Positions 7,976 to 14,678 of a stretch of 14,678 nucleotides of DNA are shown here, piece after piece (position 1 is the first letter of the stretch; the number at the start of each line of letters is the position of its first letter). This DNA comes from Oscillospiraceae bacterium (lineage in GTDB: Bacteria > Bacillota > Clostridia > Oscillospirales > Ruminococcaceae). The stretch is from assembly GCA_900762805.1 (NCBI GenBank), contig CAAFHY010000108.1, positions 1 through 14,678 on the forward strand, written 5' to 3'. A program made the translations under genes and the position numbers. Below the pieces are notes generated by a model. That model did not search any database, was not told the DNA's origin, and saw nothing but the letters and a program-made list of their open reading frames with translations.

Positions 7976-8973
7976 GCGGCCTCGCCCGGCTCATCGGGCA
8001 TAACGGCCTTGAGCGCCGCGATGGCCACCTCAAGCTGGCTTTCGTCCGGCTCAAAGGTGGTCAGCCGCTGCACCCACAGGCCGGGGGCCGACAAGATGCG
8101 GCAGAGCAGGTTGTCGTGCCGGCCGCAGTACTGGATGATCTCATAGGAAATGCCCATGGTGACCGGCAGTGTCAGCAGCTTGAGCAGCGCGCGCAGCCAG
8201 ACATTGCCCCACGGCATCAGCGAAGCCGCCAGAATGCTGATAAGCAGCACGATGAACAGAAAGCTGGTGCCGCAGCGCGGGTGGAAGCGGCGGAATTTCT
8301 GCGCATTGGCCGGTGTCAGCTCGCAGCCGTTTTCATAGCAGAAGATGGTCTTGTGCTCGGCCCCGTGGTATTCGAACACGCGGTGGATCTCCTTCATGCG
8401 GGTGACAAAAAAGAGATAACCGAGGAAAATGGCCAGCTTGATGAGCGATTCGGTCAGCGTTTTCCAGCCGCCAAGGTCGATCAGCCGGTCGTTGACCAGC
8501 TTGGTGATGAGGGTGGGCAGGTACATAAACAGCAGCACGGCCAGCGCCAGACCGAGCAACCCCGATATGACGGTCAGCGCCGTGTCAGACTTGGCCGGCT
8601 TCTTTTCGGCGGGCTGCTCAGCCGGCGTGTTTCCATCTGCCTCAGGGGCCGGCTCAGCCCGTTCAGGCACCGGCGCACCGTCCGCCGGGGCGGCTTTTCC
8701 TTCCTTCGTGTCCTTGTTCTCATCCTCCGGGAAAGCATAGGCCGCCGAGAGGTTGATATACTTCATGCCGTCTATGAGGCTGTGTATCATGGCAATGGGT
8801 CCGCGGAGGATGGGAATGTTCATCCCCTTGGGGCGCGGCGTATCGAACAGCTCGGTGTGGATGCTGCCGTCAGGCAGGCGGACGGCAAGGCAGGTCTTGT
8901 CCGACCCTTTCATGGCGATGCCCTCGATGACAGCCTGTCCGCCGATGCGGGTCTTGAATCCTTTTTGATCCAT
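7969..8973 (-). CDS. DUF1385 family membrane protein (YqhQ-like)
   Basis: A 334-aa integral membrane protein of the DUF1385 family, whose members include Bacillus YqhQ; its biochemical role is not established. The N-terminal GGQAVIEGIAMKG (11-23) is the family hallmark. A charged, Ala/Pro/Glu-rich linker spans about 82-130 and looks disordered. Hydrophobic segments follow at about 131-157, 177-190, 236-256 and 259-281. Between them sit the conserved possible metal ligands H203, E206 and H207 (EYHGAEHKT), C212, and H231/C234 (HPRCGT). The start MDQKGFKTRIGG at 8973 matches the family N-terminus, though the nearest good Shine-Dalgarno (AAAGGAA) is rather far upstream, at the kinase stop 13 nt away. 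It is directly followed by prmC, a frequent arrangement in Clostridia. Confidence 0.93.
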   Translation of the reverse strand: MDQKGFKTRIGGQAVIEGIAMKGSDKTCLAVRLPDGSIHTELFDTPRPKGMNIPILRGPIAMIHSLIDGMKYINLSAAYAFPEDENKDTKEGKAAPADGAPVPERAEPAPEADGNTPAEQPAEKKPAKSDTALTVISGLLGLALAVLLFMYLPTLITKLVNDRLIDLGGWKTLTESLIKLAIFLGYLFFVTRMKEIHRVFEYHGAEHKTIFCYENGCELTPANAQKFRRFHPRCGTSFLFIVLLISILAASLMPWGNVWLRALLKLLTLPVTMGISYEIIQYCGRHDNLLCRILSAPGLWVQRLTTFEPDESQLEVAIAALKAVMPDEPGEAAW

Positions 8974-8986
8974 ATTGAAATTCTGT

Positions 8987-10411
8987 CTATTCCTTTCTGC
9001 CGGCAAGCGGGAAGCGGAGGCGAACCGTCGTTCCCTTGCCCAGCTCACTTTGAAATTCAAGCGCGCCGCCGTGCAGATTCATGATCTCGGACACGACCGA
9101 AAGGCCGATGCCCGATCCGGTGGTGGCGTTGCCGGCCTTGTAAAAGCGCGTGGTGATCTTGGGGAGATCCTCCGGCGGGATGCCGATGCCCTCGTCGGTC
9201 ACGACGACCGACGCCGTGCTGACGCCCGCCTCGATACGCACGGTGATCTTCTTGCCCTCGCCCGAATACTTGATGGCGTTGTCGAAAACATTGGCGAACA
9301 CCTGCCGCAGGCGGTTTTTGTCGCCGTCGATGGGCACGGCGGTGGCCGGCTCGGCATAGTCGATGCGGATGCCGCTGCGGGCGGCGCGCTGATCGACGAT
9401 CAGCACCGCCTCGGTGACCTCGGCCACCAGATCGAGCCGCTCGGCGCTGAAGCTGAGCCCCTTGTTCTGCTGCATACGCGAAAAATCAAGCAGATCCTCC
9501 ACCATATTGGAGAGGCGGCCCGTCTCGTTGAGGATGATGCGCAGTCCCTTCTCGTAGGTTTCCCGATCCGGCTCGATGGCCAGCAGCGTCTCGCCCCAGC
9601 CCTTGATGGAGGTCAGCGGCGTGCGCAGCTCGTGCGACACCGAGGAGATGAATTCGTTCTTCATGCGGTCGGTCTCGGAAAGGCCGCGGGCCATTTCGTT
9701 GATCTGGTCGCACAGCTCGTTGATCTCGTCGTTATAATCGGTATCGACGCGCACATCAAAGTTGCCGGAGGCGATGCTACGCGCCGTGGCGCCGATGCGG
9801 TGGATAGGCACCACCAGCGATCGGATGAAATAGACGCTGGTAATGGTGCTGAACAGGATGATGAGCAGCACCACGCCGGCGATGACGGCCGTGATGATAA
9901 GGAGCTGGGCATCGACGCGGCTCAGTGAGGTGACCAGCCGGCAGGCATAGTAGTCGCCGGAGGCGGTCGGCAGGATCTGGGTCATAGCCATGATGTTCTC
10001 GCCCTGCCCCGACCGGCCGACATAGCTGCCGGAGCCGTCGGCGTTCTGCAGCGCGGCGACAAAATCGTCAGGCCGGACGGTGCGCGTACTGAAGCCGCTG
10101 CTGGTCACCAGCGCGCGGCCCTGCCGGTCAAGGATGAGCAGCTCGAATTTGTCCTTCTCCGAAAAGCTCTCGACGACGCTGGTGATGTAGGCGCGGCGCT
10201 CCTCCTCGCTGATCGGGGCGCTGCGCAGCTCGTTGGTCACCAGCTCCATGCGGTAGCCGATGGCCTGCCGCGCCGAGGAATAGAAGCTCTGGCGCGTAAA
10301 AACGGCGATGCCGACACCGGCCAGAACCAGCAGCACCACCATCCACAGCAGCCCGCCGAGCAGCCACCGGCGCGTCAGCGCCGGCAGGACCTGCTTTTTG
10401 TGGGCGGCCAT
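8987..10411 (-). CDS. Sensor histidine kinase, HAMP-containing
   Basis: Membrane-bound sensor kinase of 474 aa that should autophosphorylate and pass phosphate to the regulator encoded just upstream. Order of domains: TM1 at about 17-38, an extracytoplasmic sensor region of roughly 130 residues (39-170), TM2 at about 171-196, HAMP at 196-248, HisKA with phospho-acceptor H260 (SVSHELRTPLTS), and a HATPase_c domain with N-box N374/N378, G1 DEGIG (406-410) and G2 SGIGL at about 433-437. Overall it resembles WalK/ResE/PhoR-type kinases, but no cytoplasmic PAS domain is evident. The ATG at 10411 overlaps the regulator stop by 1 nt (TGATG). An in-frame GTG at 10423 is an alternative start adding four residues. 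The signal sensed cannot be read from the sequence; the adjacent lipoprotein is a candidate partner. Confidence 0.96.
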   Translation of the reverse strand: MAAHKKQVLPALTRRWLLGGLLWMVVLLVLAGVGIAVFTRQSFYSSARQAIGYRMELVTNELRSAPISEEERRAYITSVVESFSEKDKFELLILDRQGRALVTSSGFSTRTVRPDDFVAALQNADGSGSYVGRSGQGENIMAMTQILPTASGDYYACRLVTSLSRVDAQLLIITAVIAGVVLLIILFSTITSVYFIRSLVVPIHRIGATARSIASGNFDVRVDTDYNDEINELCDQINEMARGLSETDRMKNEFISSVSHELRTPLTSIKGWGETLLAIEPDRETYEKGLRIILNETGRLSNMVEDLLDFSRMQQNKGLSFSAERLDLVAEVTEAVLIVDQRAARSGIRIDYAEPATAVPIDGDKNRLRQVFANVFDNAIKYSGEGKKITVRIEAGVSTASVVVTDEGIGIPPEDLPKITTRFYKAGNATTGSGIGLSVVSEIMNLHGGALEFQSELGKGTTVRLRFPLAGRKE

Positions 10412-11097
10412 CAGGCGTTCCACCGATAGCCGAAGCCCCAGACCGTTGTGATATACTGCGGCTCGGCCGGGTCATCCTCGATCTTGACGCGCAGCCGGCG
10501 GACATTGACGTCAACCACCTTGACATCGCCGTAAAAGCTCCGGCCCCACACGGCCTCCAGAATAGTCTCACGCGAGAGCGCCTTGCCGGCGTTTTCGATA
10601 AACAGCCGCAGCATCTGAAGCTCGACCTGCGTCAGCTCGACCGGCTCGCCCTTTTTGTAGGCGCAGCGCGCCGTAAGGTCAAGCCGGATATCGCCGCTCG
10701 ACAGCATCTGGCTGTCCGCCTCGTCACCGCCGATGCGCCGGCAGACGGCCTCGACGCGCGCCAGCAGCTCACCGGTGCCGAACGGCTTGGTGATATAATC
10801 GTCAGCTCCGATCATCAGGCCGCGGATCTTATCCGGCTCCTGCGACCGCGCCGACAGAAAAATGATGCCCATGCGCGGGTTCTTCCGGCGCAGCGCTTCG
10901 CAGACGGCGAAGCCGTCCATCCCCGGCAGCATGATATCGAGCAGCGCCACGTCGAAGCTGTTGGGGTCGGCCCCGATGGTCTCCAGCGCGCGCTCACCGC
11001 TGTCCACCGTCACGACATCGTAGCCGGCTGACAGTAGATTGATGGAAATGAGATCGCGGATGGCGTATTCATCCTCGACGACAAGGATCTTTCTCAT
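10411..11097 (-). CDS. OmpR/PhoB-family response regulator
   Basis: Two-component DNA-binding regulator of 228 aa. The receiver domain (1 to about 115) has the acidic pocket E8/D9, the phospho-acceptor D54 (LLDIMLPGMDG), S82 in the switch position and K104 (ITKPF). The C-terminal winged-helix domain (about 130-228) ends in the typical VDVNVRRLRVKIEDDP and ITTVWGFGYRW stretches. All residues for phosphorylation and transcription control are in place. AGGAGG lies 8 nt before the ATG. It follows the lipoprotein gene after 15 nt and overlaps the kinase start by 1 nt, so the three should be made together. Target genes are unknown; autoregulation of the operon is plausible but not shown by any repeat I could identify at the promoter. 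Confidence 0.97.
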   Translation of the reverse strand: MRKILVVEDEYAIRDLISINLLSAGYDVVTVDSGERALETIGADPNSFDVALLDIMLPGMDGFAVCEALRRKNPRMGIIFLSARSQEPDKIRGLMIGADDYITKPFGTGELLARVEAVCRRIGGDEADSQMLSSGDIRLDLTARCAYKKGEPVELTQVELQMLRLFIENAGKALSRETILEAVWGRSFYGDVKVVDVNVRRLRVKIEDDPAEPQYITTVWGFGYRWNA

Positions 11098-11112
11098 GGC
11101 CTGCGCCTCCTA

Positions 11113-12345
11113 TCACTGCAATATGTAGACACCGTGCAGCAGCGTGTTCATGGTCTCCGGCGAATAATCGGCCAGCATATAATAGCTGTACCGGTCGCTC
11201 TCGCCCACCAGCTGATAGCCGCGGTTGATATAGATATCGTCGGTGCTGTTGCGGTAGATGGCCTTCAGCTCGCAGAGCCTTTGTTCCTCACCGGCCTCAT
11301 CATGAAAGCGCAGCGACAGGTGCCGCACCTCGATGCCTGTCACCGGGTAAGCCCGTGTTTCGAAGCCCTCCGGGATGGTGATGATATACCCGTCCCCCAC
11401 ATAGCCGGTAAAGCGGTACTGCAGCGCGCCGCTCTCAACAACATAGAATTCATAGAAGCTGGAGGATCCGTCGCCCGCTGCGATGCGGCGGGGAACGTAA
11501 AATACGCCGTCCTTGGTGATCGGCCTGCAGTCGGGCGCCCCGTTGGGGCGCTGTGTGAGCTGGAACGTACCGGCGGCTGCCGCCGACAGGCCATGCGGGT
11601 CAAGCACAAATATTTCGGTCGCCAGCCCCTTACCGGTGCTCTCCTCCACAAAGACGGCTGTGCCGCCGTCAGCCGTGCCGCCGGCGGTGATGCCGCGGCA
11701 GGACAGCGCGCCGCGGTCAAGGGCAATCTCCCCCACCCGCAGCACGCGGCTTTCCGCGATGCGGTCAACGCGCAGCACAAAGGGGCCGCCCGCCGAGCGG
11801 GCATAGACAGCGGCAATCTCGATGAAGCCGTCGGCGTCGATATCATATATCATCAGCCGGAGCGCGGGCGTTTCATAAATGCTCTGCAGCCCCTCCTCGG
11901 CCAGGGCGTACAGGATGGCGGTGTGCTCAGACCTGTTGATAAGCTGCCATTCCACCAGAAGATAGCCGCCCTCGACCCATTCGACCGAGGCGATGCCAGT
12001 GCCCGGCCCCTCGACGGTGCCGAGATGGAGCCAGCCGTTCTTCTGCCGCTTGAAAACGGCAATGGAGGCATAGGGCGTGCTGGAAACATTGTAGCAGACA
12101 ATGGCCTCGGCCGAGCCGTCGCCGTCGAGATCCATCGTCTGGATAGGCGTGCGCCAGAGGCCGCCGCTCGGATAGCAGAGCGTGACGCTCTCCTGAAGCG
12201 AGGCCGAGAGCGCCGCCATCAGCTCATTCTGCTGGTCGGTCAGCGTCGGGGCGGTCAGCAGCTGCTCGGCGCTCAGGCCGAGGTCGCAGCCCGTCAGAAG
12301 CAGCGCGGCGGCCAGCACCAGCGCCGCAACGGCTGTTCGCTTCAA
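11113..12345 (-). CDS. Putative lipoprotein with two DxDxDG loops
   Basis: A 410-aa protein I do not recognise as a named family. It starts with a lipoprotein signal: a positive N-terminus (MKRT), a hydrophobic stretch, and the lipobox LTGC with C20 as the lipidated residue, so it should be anchored outside the cytoplasmic membrane. Two calcium-loop-like motifs are visible, D72-x-D74-x-D76-G77 (MDLDGDGSAEAIVCYN) and D168-x-D170-x-D172-G173 (DIDADGFIEIAAVY). Each is followed by a hydrophobic strand, as in FG-GAP/VCBS-type beta-propeller repeats. The rest is rich in predicted beta strands. I place the start at a TTG (12345), 8 nt after GAGG. The frame also opens with GTG at 12354, but that codon overlaps the Shine-Dalgarno. 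It leads the operon with the response regulator and kinase, which suggests a role in signal input or as a regulated envelope component. Confidence 0.85.
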   Translation of the reverse strand: MKRTAVAALVLAAALLLTGCDLGLSAEQLLTAPTLTDQQNELMAALSASLQESVTLCYPSGGLWRTPIQTMDLDGDGSAEAIVCYNVSSTPYASIAVFKRQKNGWLHLGTVEGPGTGIASVEWVEGGYLLVEWQLINRSEHTAILYALAEEGLQSIYETPALRLMIYDIDADGFIEIAAVYARSAGGPFVLRVDRIAESRVLRVGEIALDRGALSCRGITAGGTADGGTAVFVEESTGKGLATEIFVLDPHGLSAAAAGTFQLTQRPNGAPDCRPITKDGVFYVPRRIAAGDGSSSFYEFYVVESGALQYRFTGYVGDGYIITIPEGFETRAYPVTGIEVRHLSLRFHDEAGEEQRLCELKAIYRNSTDDIYINRGYQLVGESDRYSYYMLADYSPETMNTLLHGVYILQ

Positions 12346-12680
12346 GAATATCACCTCGCTTGCCTTTTATGGACGGCATATCATCATGCCGGTAAACATC
12401 TCCGCCGTTTGCCGCACTGCGCGGGCGGCTGTCATGCTCTTGCTGTGTGCAGGCTCGCCCGCCTGCTCCATGGCTTATCTTTCACATCGCGGGCACGGCA
12501 CGGGCTGTCGCTGTCCATTCTCCTGCGCGCGGTGCCTCGCCCACCTGTTTTTGTGCAAGGAACCTTCCCTGCTCGCCTTTTTCCGGCCTGCACGCTGCAC
12601 CGCGCGGAAGAACCCGCCTGCCCGTTTCCCGGATGCACGCCCCTTGAGGCGGCTCTCCGAACATACTGTCCCATTTAATA
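12346..12680 (-). other. Long GC-rich 5' leader of the lipoprotein operon
   Basis: If the promoter at 12685-12713 is used, the transcript has about 330 nt ahead of the first start codon. I see three simple hairpins. GCAGGGA/TCCTTGC at 12555-12572 has a 4-nt loop and one G-U pair. GCAGGC/GCCTGC at 12449-12466 has a 6-nt loop. CGGCAT/ATGCCG at 12374-12391 has a 6-nt loop and lies 16 nt before the ribosome binding site. None is followed by a T-run that would make a terminator. I found no match to a riboswitch consensus I know. Short open frames inside lack good ribosome binding sites. Confidence 0.4.
12351..12357 (-). promoter_or_regulatory. Ribosome binding site that fixes a TTG start
   Basis: The minus strand reads GAGGTGA here, with GAGG 8 nt before the TTG at 12345. 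The alternative GTG (12352-12354) lies within this site, so it is poorly placed as a start codon. Starting at TTG yields a compact lipoprotein signal peptide beginning MKRTAVAALV. Confidence 0.75.
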
Positions 12681-12684
12681 GAAT

Positions 12685-12713
12685 ATTTTATCACACTTTG
12701 AAATAACGCGCAA
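12685..12713 (-). promoter_or_regulatory. Candidate sigma-A promoter of the lipoprotein/two-component operon
   Basis: In an AT-rich island within GC-rich DNA, the minus strand has TTGCGC (12708-12713), a 17-nt spacer, and TAAAAT (12685-12690). A TG precedes the -10 by one base, giving an extended -10 (TGATAAAAT). The expected start of transcription is near 12678. A further AT-rich stretch at about 12738-12765 lies upstream of the -35. The spacing and the extended -10 make this the best promoter candidate in the window, judged by eye. Confidence 0.55.
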
Positions 12714-13036
12714 CTACCCGCCGCCCGCCGCGCCCGCATTCACAAAAATTTTACGGATAAAACCGGCATTCCGGCCGGCCTGCCCCCGTTGCTGTGTGCC
12801 GCGCGGAAGGCCCGACGGCGGAAAACACCGGGCAGAAGCGGGCACGGAAAATCCGAACGGGCGGAGCAAAGCGCGCGCAAGCCGGAAGCAGGCGTGCCCG
12901 CCGTCCCCGCCGCTCCCCGCCTGCCGGCCGCTGTCAAGGCCATGCGCGGCCGCTCCGGTCCGCTTTCGGCAGGCGTACAATGCCCCTTGCCGAGGCAGCC
13001 CTCCGGGCCCTCGAACATGTCCGGCGTTTTCTGCAA
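12714..13036. other. Intergenic stretch without a supported gene
   Basis: GC-rich DNA between the operon promoter and the hairpin at 13037-13078. Open frames exist in nearly every register, as expected from base composition, but they lack recognisable motifs and consistent ribosome binding sites. A short similarity, GCGCGGAAG preceded by CC, occurs at 12600-12610 and 12798-12808 and may be chance. I see no RNA gene here. Confidence 0.5.
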
Positions 13037-13078
13037 AAGCACCCGAAGCGTCCTCCTTTCAGGGCGCTTCGGGTGCTT
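13035..13078 (-). terminator. Candidate hairpin terminator after the GH1 gene
   Basis: Inverted repeat with arms 13037-13054 and 13061-13078: 18 pairs including one G-U, with the outer 14 bp perfect (AAGCACCCGAAGCG), and a 6-nt loop. On the minus strand the stem ends in a TTTT run followed by GCAG, so it could terminate transcription leaving the glycosidase gene, whose stop codon is about 215 nt upstream. The T tract is short, so efficiency is uncertain. The minus-strand sequence around the loop carries AAAGGAGGA, a Shine-Dalgarno look-alike held in the hairpin. On the plus strand it is followed by ATTATTATG rather than a T-run. Confidence 0.6.
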
Positions 13079-13291
13079 ATTATGAGTAGTATAAAGAGCG
13101 GCAAATCAGCGGGGCAGACAATCGCAGCTGTCAAAGCAACCAACGGCACGTCTGACATGCCGCCCGCGCAGGAAAGCCGGCTCCGGCACAGGCGTTCTTC
13201 CTCTGCTCAGCCTGCCGGAGACCGCCCGGAGAAAGCCTCCCGCGCATGAGCTATCACGCGGCCGGTCCGCCGTCAAGCCCCGGCGCAAAGC
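13079..13291. other. 3' flank of the GH1 gene
   Basis: About 210 bp between the glycosidase stop codon and the hairpin. It contains a perfect minus-strand TTGACA but no -10 at the right distance, and a TATACT/TAATAA AT-rich patch just upstream of the hairpin. No gene is supported; it is most likely an untranslated 3' region. Confidence 0.45.

Positions 13292-14678
<1,387 letters not shown>

Noticed and set aside
12432..12515. 28-codon minus-strand frame (MDSDSPCRARDVKDKPWSRR...) in the leader, near an AGGAG
   Set aside because: The AGGAG is only about one base from the ATG, too close for normal initiation, and no leader-peptide codon run is present.
11134..12678. Plus-strand open frame of 514 codons antisense to the lipoprotein gene
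   Set aside because: It mirrors the minus-strand gene in a GC-rich genome, lacks a ribosome binding site and recognisable domains, and the minus strand has a lipobox, DxDxDG motifs and operon context.
12740..13042. Minus-strand 100-codon frame with a Shine-Dalgarno-like sequence inside the hairpin
   Set aside because: The protein has biased Ala/Gly/Pro/Arg composition and no motif, the ribosome binding site is in a stable stem, and the frame covers the upstream side of the operon promoter region.
13105..13130. Minus-strand TTGACA as a promoter
   Set aside because: No -10-like hexamer occurs 16-18 nt downstream; the nearest TATACT is about 36 nt away.
12789..13249. Overlapping plus-strand frames in the intergenic region
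   Set aside because: Several registers are open at once, which reflects base composition; none has a good start site or protein family features.
12360..13290. RNase P, SRP, tmRNA or tRNA gene in the large intergenic region
   Set aside because: I looked for the conserved sequence blocks of these RNAs and found none that fit.

Overview
The window is a GC-rich chromosomal segment whose gene families and gene order point to an anaerobic Firmicute of the class Clostridia, probably in or near the Oscillospiraceae/Ruminococcaceae. That placement is an inference from the YqhQ-type DUF1385 gene beside prmC, the rimO-pgsA-recA neighbourhood, and an Mrp/Nbp35 ATPase with a Cys-rich N-terminus. No rRNA, tRNA, CRISPR array, insertion sequence or phage gene was found. 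Most of the window is conserved housekeeping DNA rather than an accessory island.

Layout. A single plus-strand gene (43-813) encodes a classical short-chain dehydrogenase. It ends before a strong, probably bidirectional hairpin terminator (988-1029). From 12345 down to 1174 eleven genes run on the minus strand with no gap above 24 nt and several overlaps. Their transcription order is: DxDxDG lipoprotein, OmpR-family response regulator, HAMP histidine kinase, DUF1385 membrane protein, prmC, recA, recX, rimO, pgsA, cysS, and an Mrp/Nbp35-type Fe-S carrier ATPase. A candidate sigma-A-type promoter with an extended -10 lies at 12685-12713, about 330 nt upstream of the first gene. A second candidate lies inside the 3' end of prmC (7142-7170) and would serve recA and the genes after it.

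The interval 12361-13291 (about 930 bp) has no convincing gene. It holds the long GC-rich leader of the lipoprotein operon, the promoter, and an 18-bp hairpin (13037-13078) that could terminate transcription from the gene beyond it. The right end (13292 to the edge) is a minus-strand GH1 6-phospho-beta-glucosidase cut by the window boundary, missing only its extreme N-terminus.

How the genes work together. The lipoprotein and two-component pair look like an envelope-sensing module: a secreted, lipid-anchored protein with two DxDxDG loops next to a membrane kinase and its regulator. The rest of the block combines translation quality and tRNA charging (prmC, rimO, cysS), recombination and its modulator (recA, recX), phospholipid synthesis (pgsA) and Fe-S handling (mrp); RimO itself is an Fe-S enzyme. 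I saw no clearly new defence or mobile system. The items most worth a second look are the lipoprotein with its kinase/regulator pair, the structured leader in front of it, and the promoter and operon arrangement of recA.
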